Positions 1-10,675 of a stretch of 64,000 bases of DNA are shown here, piece by piece. The translations under genes and the position numbers were made by a program. The stretch's first letter is position 1; every line of letters starts with the position of its first letter. The notes under the pieces were generated by a model. That model saw nothing but the letters and a program-made list of their open reading frames with translations, was not told the DNA's origin and ran no database searches. This stretch comes from Amborella trichopoda (lineage: Eukaryota; Streptophyta; Magnoliopsida; Amborellales; Amborellaceae), in the NCBI RefSeq assembly GCF_000471905.2, contig NW_006500347.1, positions 1,226,851 to 1,290,850 of the forward strand, read 5' to 3'.

Positions 1-127
1 TGCTAGTCTGTCTCTACATACAGGAGTTGTCCGGCGTTTGAAGTACCGAACAGCTCACGCCCATCATTTCAGATTTACACGTCTTTCACGGTGACCCTGA
101 CTCGCATAGGATAGAATGCTAGGGAAG

Positions 128-398
128 CTAGTGTTTCGAGGTGGAGCCGATCGTGGCCATTGGCTTTCTAATATTCTCCATGAGCATGTCGCCCAAGGGG
201 TTGGGAGAAGACCTCCAGCGATGTGGCCGCCTGAAAATTCCTCGGCTGCAAAAATTGGCAAAAAGTTTGCTTCTCACTAGAAATTGGTAGCTTTTCCAGC
301 AGTTTCGGGAGTTTGCTTGTGTAGACGAAGATGGACCTGGGATTCAGTGGTCGGTTTAGGTTGTGCATTAGTTGTCTCAGAGCTCTACGAGCTGCCAT
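128..398 (-). pseudogene. Gene fragment with mitochondrial-presequence-like N-terminus, frame-broken
   Basis: Read on the minus strand, an ATG at 398-396 follows a CT-rich leader typical of plant 5' UTRs. It opens a basic, Arg-rich, acid-poor N-terminus (MAARRALRQLM...) that looks like a mitochondrial targeting peptide. This frame ends at a TAG at 168-170. The most protein-like continuation (GDMLMENIRKPMATIGSTSKH) lies in a different frame and ends at a TAG at 128-130. Either a short intron or a 1-nt indel near 240-280 separates the two parts. The only candidate intron there is about 32 nt, shorter than plant introns usually are, so a frameshift is likelier. I do not recognise the family. It could be a real small nuclear gene for a mitochondrial protein, or a truncated duplicate. 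Confidence 0.35.
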
Positions 399-730
399 TT
401 CTAGAGAGAGACGAGAGAAATGCAAAGAGATCGAGAGGGTGAGTGTGTGTGAGAGAAAGAGAATGAGGAGACATGGAGTTCTGGAATTTTTGTAGGGACT
501 ATTTGGAATTTTGGTCAACAATTCTATCTAGATCATAACTTCCAAACCACGAATCGAATTTAAGCAATTTGTGGACCGTTGGCAAGCTTATGATATCTTT
601 TTCAATTTAGAATTATATTCAGGCCAAATTTTTGTGTAATTAAAGGGGTCAAAAGGGCAAGGAATTTTTAGTATTAGTTTCAGGTTTTGGGGCGTTGGAT
701 TGGTGTCTAGGTTAGTTTCATATGTCTATT
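399..730. other. Intergenic / presumptive 5' leader of the minus-strand fragment
   Basis: The stretch next to 398 is GA-rich on the + strand (CT-rich on the minus strand), as expected for a plant 5' UTR. The rest is ordinary AT-rich DNA with no ORF I can support. Confidence 0.4.
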
Positions 731-1190
731 AGGCTCGGTTAAGAATAGATATCTCGGATATCTCAGGTTCATATTGATATACATCATTATGGATGTATGG
801 TATATATCTCTTGATAAACATAAGGTATCTAGGAGATAAGAAATTACTTGTCATCAAGTTAGCTATTGATGATAAGGTATCTTATGATATATCTATATCT
901 CCAAGATTAATTGTGATTGTCCTCTATATATAGAGGCATTTATTGATGTAATCCTTATCCAAAATTGTCAAGTTACTTATTGGTGATAAGACGATATACC
1001 TCTTTTTCCAAGATTCATTGTGATTGTTCTCTATATATCGATGCACTTATTGATGTAATCCTAATCCAAAAATGGTGAAGATGTAGCCAGTTGGGTTTGG
1101 ATCCGTGGACGTTAGGCTTTGGCCTGAACCACGAAAATGTTGTTTTCTCTCTTTTTCTCTTTTCATTCTATATTCCCACGAATTCTAACA
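731..1190 (+). mobile_element. Relic Ty1-copia-type LTR (5' LTR, 3' part)
   Basis: The segment ends in ...CTAACA, directly followed by a primer-binding-like TGGTATCA at 1191. This is the usual LTR/PBS junction of plant copia elements, which prime from initiator tRNA-Met. Inside are two diverged copies of a segment of about 115 bp, each with a CTCTATATAT TATA-like box (near 921 and 1029) and a TTATTGATGTAATCC block. The 5' boundary is not defined and 731 is approximate. The LTR call rests on the junction and promoter-like content, not on a matching 3' LTR, which I could not find. Confidence 0.45.
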
Positions 1191-1204
1191 TGGTATCATA
1201 ATAA
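1191..1204 (+). promoter_or_regulatory. Degenerate tRNA-iMet primer-binding site of the copia relic
   Basis: TGGTATCATAATAA matches the first eight bases of the canonical plant copia PBS (TGGTATCAGAGC) and then diverges. It sits immediately after the LTR-like ...AACA end. Confidence 0.45.
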
Positions 1205-1423
1205 GGTTAGCCATTCTGACGAGTTGTATCTAACGAGTTGTATTTCGACTTTATGCCTCTGTTGAATAGTATTTCAATTTTGTCTAATAACATTTCGATT
1301 CCCCACCAACATGATTCAGCTTGTGATCCAAGCTTTCTGGTCACACTCCAAGTTTTAGTTCTTTGCAACCGATGCGAGACAAACCCTAAACAGAAATCCT
1401 CGGTCGATACGGCACTCGAATTA

Positions 1424-1603
1424 GAAAATAATAGCCACTTGAGTTGGACTTCTTGTGGTTACATAATTCTTTGAAATTCCTCTCCAATCTCTCTTCCCAA
1501 GCATCTCCAACCCTGCCAAAAACGTCATGTTCTCTTCCTCTGTCCATGCCACCCCTTTCTTTTTCCTCACATGGCCCTTCCCATTCTCATCGCCATTAAT
1601 CAA
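1424..1603 (-). pseudogene. SHAQKYF-type single-repeat MYB domain fragment
   Basis: The minus-strand reading contains KKKGVAWTEEENMTFLAGL, then LGKRDWRGISKNYVTTRSP and TQVA. This is the repeat of CCA1-like/R-R-type (I-box binding) plant MYB factors, which bind DNA through this helix-turn-helix. The third helix normally continues from QVA into the SHAQKYF signature; here six residues are missing and the frame goes QVA-IIF-stop. An upstream in-frame stop and the lack of flanking exons show a detached fragment, not a gene. It lies antisense between the PBS (1191) and polypurine tract (about 2418) of the copia relic, which suggests capture of a host gene piece. Confidence 0.75.
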
Positions 1604-1829
1604 TTCCCCATGCTTTGACTCTTTCTCATAATCCCCTGATCTCCAAACCCTCCATCTTCCTGGTTTAAGTCAAATTCACCATGTTCAATTTACCTCTTCA
1701 ATTTGCCACACCAAATCGCACCATTATTTTGCCGCTCCAAAAACCAAGTCGCACCATTATTTCTTCTCATGTATTTTACAACACCTCGTCAATTTTGCTT
1801 TACTGCTGCTTGATGCCGAAGATCTCTAA

Positions 1830-1955
1830 GAGAGAACAAGAGTTGGTTGATCTCAGTTTAGAGAGAGAAAGTAGAGTGCTATCCTACCAAAGATCTCAGA
1901 GAGAGAGAGAGAGAGTTGGTTAATCACAATTTAGAGAGAGAGAGAGAGAGTTTAT
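1830..1955 (+). repeat. GA-rich microsatellite and imperfect repeats
   Basis: Several (GA)n runs lie within two imperfect copies of a unit reading GTTGGTTGATCTCAGTTTAG / GTTGGTTAATCACAATTTAG followed by GAGAGA. No coding potential is evident. Confidence 0.7.
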
Positions 1956-2417
1956 TGCTGCCCTACATCAAGAGATCTCTGAGTTCGAGCAAGGTTCATA
2001 ATTTAGTGAAAAAAGAAGAAGTAAGCCTTAGGGTTTTCAGAGCAGAAAAGGCGCAGTTAGCATGTGCTCGACCATGACGACCTGATTACCCCCTTGACTC
2101 GAGCCACGTCTTCCACGAGCCCTATACCATGGCACACCTTCCTTGCCGGACTCCCACCCAAGCGGCGGCTCCCAATAAGGGTGGGGCACCACGCCTTTTT
2201 CGTCCCTTCAGATATTTTTCAAGCGGTTTTCCTGCAGACGGTGATGAAAGAAAAAAAAAAGAAAAAAAGGAGAAGAAGTGGAAAAGAAAAAACAAATGAG
2301 TAGTATTTTTTTTTTTGAAGATGTGGGCTATTGTCTAGAAACCCAATTTTATTGTATAAAAAAAAAAAAAAAAAAAGTATTTTGCAAGTTCGGTGTTTCT
2401 TCGCATCCACACCCAAC

Positions 2418-2435
2418 TTGAGGGGGAGAGTTTAG
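2418..2435 (+). mobile_element. Polypurine tract of the copia relic
   Basis: CTTGAGGGGGAGAGTTTAG closely resembles the conserved polypurine tract and LTR start of plant copia elements (TTGAGGGGGAGTGTT...). It has the same orientation as the PBS at 1191, so the internal region would be only about 1.2 kb. No copy of the 731-1190 LTR follows it. Confidence 0.5.
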
Positions 2436-4246
2436 GATTCATATTTGATCTTTCAACAAACCAATTGACTTAAAGTTTGAATATTTTTCGTGCATTATGA
2501 CAATTGGGTGTTTATAATTTGTATATTAATCTATCTAGTTTTCATATGGTCTGTGTATTACAAGTTCTGGATATTTATGATTTGCGTATCAATATACTTT
2601 GTTTCAATGTGCTTGTTAATTTATTCCTGGGAGCTATTTGCTCCTCTGAGATGTTGTTCACCCATCTTGCCCCTGATTTTAGAAGAGCATAAGGAACATC
2701 TACTATGCATAAAGAGCATCTACTATGGAAGTTCTTAATCACTGGCTTATATGGAAATTCTTCATCACTGACTGATATGGAAATTCTTCATCATTGACCA
2801 GTAAAAAATCATCATAACTAATTCTAACATCTCCATTTTCAATAATAAAAGTACTAAATAAAAATTATGGAAACATGGATTTTGGTAGATTCCAGGGTAA
2901 AGCATGCCTTTACTAGGATGACAAAAATATGAGATTGGAAATAGATGTATGGATCTCACAGTCAAAATAGAAACAACTACCCAATCAACCAAAACTTATC
3001 TAAATCAGTTATGTCCTTTATGTTAGATTTACTGACACCCTAGTCTCGAGAAAAAAAAATTGGCAGAATCCCCCCTTAGCCAAGGTTATATTCATTACAG
3101 GTGTTTCTAGAAAATTCTTAATCCCAGTTAAATTCTCTAGGAATTAGATCAGGTTTCGAAGCTAATATCTAATAACAAGACACTCCTAGTCCCAGTTAAA
3201 TTCCCTTAAGAGTTAGATAAGGTTTCAGAAGTTATAGAGCAAATAATGTAGTTGTGGGATCTAAAAGCACGAGAGGAACTCGTTTTTTTCGAAGTGTTTA
3301 ACTCCTCCAACTCGGCTAGAAACCGATATGCAAGGCGTACCAGGGAGAATACTCCAAGGATACAGTTATATCAGCAAGCAATTCCTGAATCTCTGAGTTG
3401 CTCGATCAAAGACACTCAAAATTACAGCAAAATCATATTGATATGTTCTTAACTATCACCAAAAATTGTGACAGTCAATTTCAAGAGATTGTTTCAAAAT
3501 TTATGCAAAGTTTACAGAGCCTGTATGACCTCTGTGAATTCACAGGAAGTGACTCCCTTAAGAGTACGAATTAATCTAAGAAAATCTACAATGGGTTAAA
3601 ACTCCATGGAGAACATGGCATACACATGATTCATATGATAGGATTTTGGCATCATCATAGATAAGAAAATTGAAATGAAAATTGAAATTAATTTAAGAGA
3701 GATAAAGAATGATCTCCTAATTTTTCATTGTTGTTCTTCTCTTTCTTCTAGAAGCACAACGTACTCATAAAGGAGAAGTGTATAATGGGTCATAGTGAAG
3801 ATGAATCACATCATCACACAAGGGATGAGACTCATGTGATGTCAACACATCAACTAGCAAGTGAATTAAAATAAGGTCCCGGTTTCTATGCGGCCAAGCC
3901 CGCATAAGTAGAAATGCGGACCTCTTAATAAATCTATTTTTGAGATGGATTTTAATACTTAATTTTAAAGACATGTAATCTCTAATATGGAGATTATGAA
4001 TATGAAAAAATAAATAAATTTTAAAACTATAAATAATAATTCTAGTAAAAAAACATTTGGACCATTAATTGCTATTGTTTTTAGATGAAACACCTACTTG
4101 CATTTATTTTTAAGAGGATTTTTAAGATGGATACTTTACACATTTTAGACCACGTGTAGAAATGTAACATCCAAAAAAGGAAACAACTTGTTTTTTCATA
4201 GCGATGAAATCTATTTAAAATTTTATAATATGGGTAATTTTTAAAT
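2436..4246. other. Intergenic DNA with short tandem duplications
   Basis: No gene recognised. There are small direct repeats at about 2690-2790 (GGAAATTCTTCATCACTGA-type units) and a diverged duplication of about 67 bp at 3124-3240 that begins CCCAGTTAAATTC in both copies. Only short, unsupported ORFs are present. Confidence 0.5.
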
Positions 4247-4446
4247 GAGTAATGATCCTATGAGACCCTCTCACACCCGTGTGTGTAGGACCCTAAAAGA
4301 TCATCATTAAATTTGACATAGATCTTTAGAAAGTCAAGTCTCATACCCATGTAATAACTTTTCTAAATATTTGTATCAAATTTAATGGTAGTCTTTTGGT
4401 GTCCTACACACATAGGTGTGAGAAGGTCTCATAGGATTATTACTCT
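4247..4446. mobile_element. 200-bp MITE with long inverted arms
   Basis: The left arm starts GAGTAATGATCCTATGAGACC and continues through CTCACACC and GTGTGTAGGACCC. The right arm is its reverse complement, ending GGTCTCATAGGATTATTACTC. The arms pair over about 75 bp around a short AT-rich loop, the structure of a foldback MITE. Confidence 0.8.
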
Positions 4447-4512
4447 TTTAAAATTTCAAAACCTACACACATAGGTGTGAGAAAGTCTCATAGGATCATT
4501 ACTCTTTTAAAA
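4447..4512 (+). repeat. Tandem duplication of the preceding MITE's right arm
   Basis: The arm CCTACACACATAGGTGTGAG through CATTACTCTTTTAAAATTTC occurs twice in a row with about three differences, extending the MITE by one extra arm plus spacer. Confidence 0.8.
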
Positions 4513-4789
4513 TTTCAAAATATTTAACGGGTCATAGTATAAATGTTCATGAATTACTGTAGCGATATTGGACAATTCATTTGGATCCCTGTTCTCAGAT
4601 ACAGAGACGACTACAAGTGGCATGTTCTACAAGAGAAGGACTTGGAGCCTTTACATCAGTAATGGAGGTGCGCTCTATGATCTTTTAAGAATGCACCAAA
4701 CCTTAACGGCTCCAATTAATTCTATTACTTGAGACGTGCGTGACCTAAAGAAATTGATGTGATTTATTGTGAAGATAGGAAATAACGGA

Positions 4790-4865
4790 GAGAGAGATTC
4801 AAAGGAATCCATTTTATTTTGGTACAAGACGGTCACGGTCATTTTTAGTCATTGGATGTGAAACC
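4790..4865 (+). repeat. Dispersed host repeat related to the flanks of the viral locus
   Basis: CCATTTTATTTTGGTACAAG, GGTCAC and CATTGGATGTG occur here in the same order as at 46127-46175 beside the viral insertion, and more weakly at 9047-9085. This shows a dispersed host repeat family. Confidence 0.5.
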
Positions 4866-4892
4866 CATAAAAATGTCATTGAAAAAAATAAA

Positions 4893-5712
4893 GAAGACGT
4901 TTATAAAAGGCTAAGGCCCTAAGCAATCAAATTTAGGCACAACTCAAAAATTCAGTAGAAGATGTACCCAAAAATCCTCAAATTGATCATCTCGGCCTCA
5001 AGATGTATAGACATGAGAAAAAATAGATTTCAGGTCTTGAAAATAGTGCATCATGTAATGGATTTTTTAGACCGTCAATTTTCAATATTTTCAGTGTTTA
5101 TAGAACTGCTCGATCTACACTATTTTTTGAAGGAAAAAGTTTATATAAGGTTGTAACCTTAAAATGTACAATTACAGATGCACCTCCAAAATCCATCAAA
5201 AAAAGGTTGTTTTAATATTGAAAAAACCTCTAATTGATCATCTTGACATCGAAATGTATGAATATGGGTACAAAATAAATAATAAATAAAAAAATTGAGT
5301 CCCATAAATATTGTATGTTGCAATACATTATTTAGACTGTCCATTTTCCAGATTTTTATATGTTTATAGATCCACTTGATTTTAACCATTTTTAGAATTT
5401 AAAATTTTATAATTAGAGATGAAAATAGATGTTAAGATAATCCTAAGAAATTTTTACATCAAAATTACATCTTATGATAAAATTTGGAGGTGCATTTTAA
5501 TTGGATTGTTTAAGGTTGCAACCTTATAGAAACCACAACCGTTTTTGAAACTGTAATTTTTATAATTAGGTACAAAAATAAATTTTATAATTAGATACAA
5601 AAATAAAATTTCAAGCCATTACAAAAATTTCTGATACTGAAACAACATCTATTGATACTAAGGCGCACCTTACTTTGTCTGTTTTGGACCTTAGCCTTAT
5701 AAAAACCACACC
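4893..5712. mobile_element. MITE family A, copy A1, split by a nested family B MITE
   Basis: The left half (4893-5131) and right half (5541-5712) together resemble an intact family A element such as 7886-8272, including the diagnostic ...GATCATCTCGxCATCAAGATG, GACCGTCAATTTTCAA and terminal TATAAAAACCACACC. Family B element 5132-5540 interrupts it. Flanking AAAAATAAA-like sequence on both sides may be the target duplication. Confidence 0.75.
5132..5540. mobile_element. MITE family B, copy B1, nested inside A1
   Basis: Complete element of 409 bp. The ends are GGAAAAAGTTTATATAAGG and ...CCTTATAGAAACCACAACC, with the palindrome AAGGTTG(T/C)AACCTT near each end. It is flanked by TTTTTTGAA (5123-5131) and GTTTTTGAA (5541-5549), 8 of 9 identical, taken as a 9-bp target-site duplication typical of Mutator-like elements. 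Confidence 0.85.
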
Positions 5713-6979
5713 AAAAAATAAAAAAAACAAACAAAAAGAGAGAGCCTTAAAGCTAAAAAAACGCATCAAGGATTTGGTAGAAGTAAGAACATGAACATGG
5801 AAAGGTATATACATGCCTCAAAATGACATGCACGTGCTGTGGGGCATAAATACTTTGCTTTGGTGGTCGCGTTTGATGATCGTCCATGAATAATTGGAGA
5901 TCACATATTATACTTTATTGAAAAGCAAGCAACCACTCTTCTACTTTTTTCTTTTTTTTATATATATAATTAATTGGTCAAGGTTTCTTCACAGACATCA
6001 GTCTTTTTTTCTTAAAAAAATCGTAGTCCATTTTTTTTTCACAGACATCAGTTTTTTTTTTAAAAAAATCAAGCTCAAATTGAATAAATAAAATCAAATT
6101 GAATACATGTGATGATAAACAACACTATAAAGAATCAAAACCCTATAAATTTAACACATTATTTGCAAAATATTGAGTGAATTTGATAAAATGGCCGAAA
6201 AAAAAAAAAACGCAGTTCTTGCCTGTTTTTCGTGCACCCGTGGCTTCAAATTCAAGTTTGATATGTAATCGTCCAAAATACTCACAAATTATGAACAAAA
6301 ACTTCTGAACAACATTCTTACGATCAATAATAATATATTTTACAAAAAATGATGCCTTTTTTTGCTTGAAATCAGAGAAATGGCGGAACCCAAAAACTCA
6401 CGCTTCGTTCTTCACAGATCCAAATTTTTGTGATCAAAATCGATGAGTTTTACTACCTTTTATTGACTGAAATGGCTGAAAATTTTAAATTAAAGCTTGC
6501 AAGATTCGATTATAAAGCTGAAAAAGATGAAAAACCATGAAAATTATGAAGAATATTGTGCAGCCCGTGTTCTTGGGCGAGTCACCGTTGAGAACCGGCC
6601 CGACTCGGCGATTCACTGTTGGGAATCGCCCGGTTCTCTCTAAACACAGGCGATTCCTGGTATTGCAATAGAAATGGCACGAGTGTGCCGATTCCCGAAT
6701 CGAACCGAGCTAGTTCGGTTTGACTCGTCGAGTTTTCAAACCCCGATTTAAATGATTCATCTCTCTAAAATTCATCATAGAGATGGATTTCGGATAAAAA
6801 AACGAAAGGAGTGGGCAATTTCCACCTTGGTGGATACGAATACAAAGAAAAATAATTTTTAAAAATAAAATTTGGTATTCATGATGTTAATTTAAGCGCC
6901 ACCATTTTAGTCCTTGGAGGGATCACCATTAACAACCATCTGTCTTTGAGATCGATAGTTGGTGCATTGAGGGACGATA
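5713..6979. other. Intergenic DNA, no gene recognised
   Basis: AT-rich with poly-A/T tracts. A GC-richer patch at 6560-6735 has short inverted motifs (GGCGATTC, CGACTCG, GAATCG). No coding region is supported. Confidence 0.5.
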
Positions 6980-7304
6980 GGTGGATCTGTTTCCATAAGG
7001 TTGCAAAACTTAAACAATCAAAATAAGGCGCACTTTCAATCTTTGTCATACAATGTAATTTTGGTGTTGAAAAACTTAGGATGGCTCGAGAATATATTTT
7101 TATTGCTATTTATGTAATTTTAAACTCCAAAAATAATTCAACTCAAGCAAGCCTATAAACGCATGAAAATCTTGAAAATGGACAGTCCAGATAAGATAAT
7201 GTGAGTAAGATGTATTAATTTTGGGACTTGAAATCTTTTTTATTTTCATATATGTTCATCTGAACATTAAGATAGTCAATTAAATGGTTTTCCAACATCA
7301 AAAG
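6980..7304. mobile_element. MITE family B, copy B2, 3'-truncated
   Basis: It begins with a degraded end (TTTCCATAAGGTTGCAAAACTTAAACAATC) and follows the family B interior (TTGAAAATGGACAGTCCAGATAA, TTTTCCAACATCAAAA). It stops before the right terminal repeat. Confidence 0.65.
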
Positions 7305-7885
7305 GCTCGAAACAACCTTTTCCGATTGTTTCTTGATGTGGATTTAAATTACAGAGCAATTGTTTCATGCGGGTTTATACAATTTTCGTTCCGGAGGTTT
7401 AAAGCATCAATCTTAAAGAAAAATGCAAATAGGTGGTCCATCGTCCAAATGTTTTCTTAAAATAATTATTATTTCTAGTTTTCAAATTGTGTTTATTTTT
7501 TCATATTCATTATCTCCATATTAAAGATTATATATTCTCTTAAAAATAAGATCAAATTATATTTAAAAAAGATATTTATTGCCAAACCCGCATTTATACA
7601 TGTGCGGGCTTGGCCACATGCTAACCACGTTCTTAGTTATATATTATGTCAACTTTATATAAAATTTTTCCAATTACAGATACCCTTTTTTTAAAAAAAA
7701 AGAAAAAAAGTAGGAAGAACTGAAATTGTGACTGATGTTCCAATTTATCTTTTCAGGAATACTTCGGTATGCCTCCAATTACGAGTTGGACCGAAATTTA
7801 AAACCATGCCCTAAAGTTTGGTGTACACAACGTGGGGGCACGGAGAAGGTGATATAATACTTGATACTTAATTAGATTAAGATAA
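7305..7885. other. Intergenic DNA, no gene recognised
   Basis: AT-rich. A short segment at about 7575-7625 (CCAAACCCGCATT, GTGCGGGCTTGGCC) resembles, in inverted sense, 3890-3925 (GGCCAAGCCCGCAT), so another dispersed repeat is likely. Confidence 0.4.
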
Positions 7886-8272
7886 GGGAAAATTTTATAT
7901 AGAGCGGAGGCTCTAAACAATCAAATTAGAGCCTACCTCAAAAATTTCACTAGAAGAGATTGTTTTGTTGTTCAACTATCTTCAAATTGATCATCTCGGC
8001 ATCATGATGCATGGACATGAGAAAAAAAAATAGATTTCAAGTTTTGGAAATAGTGTATTTTGTAATGCATTTTTCAACCGTCAATTTTCAAGTTTTCATA
8101 GATCTGTCGATCTACAGTATTTTTTAAGGTTTAAACTTTATAAATAAAGATAAAAATATATTTTAAGGCTATCATAAAGACTTGCAGTGTTGAAACCACA
8201 TTTCTCAGCACTCCTTTGAAGGTAGGCTGTAATTTGATTGTTTAGAGCCTAGGTTCTATATAAACCGCACCC
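7886..8272. mobile_element. MITE family A, copy A2 (complete, 387 bp)
   Basis: The ends are GGGAAAATTTTATATAGAGC and ...GGTTCTATATAAACCGCACCC, with subterminal GGAGGCTCTAAACAATCAAA and its inverse. It is flanked by TTAAGATAA (7877-7885) and TAAAGATAA (8273-8281), 8 of 9 identical, indicating a 9-bp target duplication. Confidence 0.85.
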
Positions 8273-8398
8273 TAAAGATAATCAAAATGTCAGTTAGACC
8301 AGGTGAAAGTCTCTTAAGGTTTTATTGCACGATTTTGTCTACAGTGTCTAAGTAGGTCATGAAAAGGTTGAGAAACGCCCTTAATATATTTGAGGGTG

Positions 8399-8745
8399 AA
8401 CAATCAAATTAAGGTGCACCTCTAAAGTTTATTATAAATGTAAATTTGGTGTCAAAAATTATTAGGATGGCTTAATAATCTATTTTACTATCTAATTATG
8501 AAATTTTAAAATTTAAAGATGGTTCAAATCAAGTAGATCGGTAAACACATGAAAATCTTGAAAATTGACAGTCCAGATAATGTGTTGTAAGATACACTAT
8601 TTTTGGGACTCGATATCTTTTTTTATTTTTATATTCGTTGAGATGATCAATTAGAGGGTTTTCCAACATCAAAATAACATTTTATGATTTTTTTAGGTGC
8701 ATGTTAATTCTACATTTTAAAGTTGTAACCTTATATAATTTTTTT
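8399..8745. mobile_element. MITE family B, copy B3, 5'-truncated
   Basis: It starts inside the subterminal region (AACAATCAAATTAAGGTGCACC) and runs through the full family B interior to AAAGTTGTAACCTTATATAA. The first ~30 bp of the left end are missing. Confidence 0.75.
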
Positions 8746-10675
8746 TCTCTAACTTTTTACCATTTCAAATTATCCATGATTGTAAACTGTTTGGCTTTTC
8801 TAATTGATTTTCTACAAAAAAGAATGTAGTCAAATATTGTCTCCTAGTCATTTTTTCGGGCAGTCATCCATTTTTGGTCATTTTGGTGGGAGATTTCTTC
8901 TTGTGGGGTGTAGCTTTGCTTATTTTTGAAGCTTCATGCACGATTCTCTCCATAATTATATAGTCTGAGTCCCCCGGTCTAACTTGAGCGAGTCCATTGT
9001 TTTTAATAAATCAATATAGACAATGCGATTATTTATTTTTTTATACAAGAAAGTCACAATTATTATTGACTATTGAATGTGAAATCGGGTATGGTTGAGG
9101 CAACAAGCGTTTTCCAGTTGAGCCATCAGCTTATAACCCATATTCTTCCATGTCCAAGAGAAAAAATTATGGGATTGTCCACAAAGAGACTATTTATCTT
9201 TTATACATTAAGGTTACAAAAATTCTCATTCATTAGATGTCTAATTAGATGGCTTGGGGTGTCACAAAGTTCGAAAATTTTTTCTTATGATTTTGTGTCT
9301 ATCCAATGACACTTTTACAACTACCCATTTTAAAATTTAAGATACAAGAATGATTGTGATCTCCATATACAAAAAATAAACGGTCTCTTTATTGTCAATC
9401 CCAAAAAATACGATAATTTTTATTCTTTTTAACTCTCATTTTAAAAGTGTATATAAGAGGGGCTCACAATTCATTCCTTTGGATGTGATGGCCACTGTTG
9501 AAATTTTGAAACTTCCAACCCTTCTAATTTGAATTTGAATTTTAAAAATCTCAAAGAAAGCCTCCCCTCTCCTTTCTCACCGGCCTTGATGTTTAGCCCC
9601 AACGCATATCCATCCTCTGCTATTTTAGACCCACTACCCCACAATTTAGGTCTCCCTTCTCTCTCCACACTTTCTTACTCCTGTGTACTACAAAAACCAT
9701 CATTTATGGGACTCATGCCCACATTTTCTTTTGTCACGCACTGCAATTTCTCACTTCAATGAACCCACCCGGACCCACAATCACAGGGTTCACATTCATT
9801 TGAAGGACTCATGTCCTATATAAAGTCCATACACATTTCCCCACCTGATCTACACATACAATTAATCTAACTTCTTCTCGCTAGGCTTATTTCCAACAAA
9901 GAAAATGTCGTAGAAGGCCAGCAAGTACTAGCTTTCTTTGTTGTGTCATTGCCCCGATTAGGGCAGGCATTACGTCGACTTGGGCTGGGTCAATCCTAGC
10001 CCTTGCCTAGCCCAAGTCCCCATAGGGCTGACCCAGTCGAGACTAGCCCAAGGAGTCCTTGGGTGAATCCCAGCATTAGGCCTATGAAGGCTGGGCCGAC
10101 CAGAATCGACAAAGCAATAAAGGGCAAGTAGGAAGGCAAAAAGGGCTAGGTTGTGTGGAACAAGGTTCTGCTCTAGGCTCGGCCTGGCCCTACCTCGGAT
10201 CATGATTTTCTCCCCCTAGCCTGGTCCTCGAGCCACTTTTCCTCATCCAAAAATCAGGGTAGGGCAAATAGGGTCGGTTTGGCCGAGCCACCCCAGCCTG
10301 TTGCCACCCTTGGCCCTGATCCAGTCTACAAAACCCACGCTCCACTTTCCTTGATAGACCCTATACACCCTACAAATTTATTGTGATTTATGTAGACCCA
10401 TTTTCTTTAAACTGGCCCTACCCTTAATGTTAGTGCCATTTTTTTTTATAATTATTTATTTTCTACATTTTCCCTTTGAGAGTAATCGAGTAGAATGGAC
10501 AACCGGATTCATACAGCCCACCCAATTAGTTAGGAAAAGTCTAAAATTACGATGTAGATGATTTTCCCCTCAAGAGGCAAGAAATCCAAGATTCACATCC
10601 ATTGTAGGACCTCATGACTTGGCAAACTCATGTTTAGAGAATAAATTGTAGATCCAGGAGCCTATTTTAAAAGAT
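8746..10675. other. Intergenic DNA including a GC-rich repeat patch
   Basis: No gene is supported. A GC-rich block at 9955-10320 (GGGCTGGGTC, CTAGCCC, AGGGCTGACCC, GGCCTGGCCC) with AGGGxxGGCA/TTGCCACCCT-like ends looks like a decayed hAT-type MITE, but I found no target duplication. A diverged copy of the 4790 repeat lies near 9047. Confidence 0.45.

Noticed and set aside
9955..10320. GC-rich block considered as a complete hAT MITE or coding exon
   Set aside because: The ends are only loosely inverted, no flanking duplication was found, and the open frame is a product of low A/T content.
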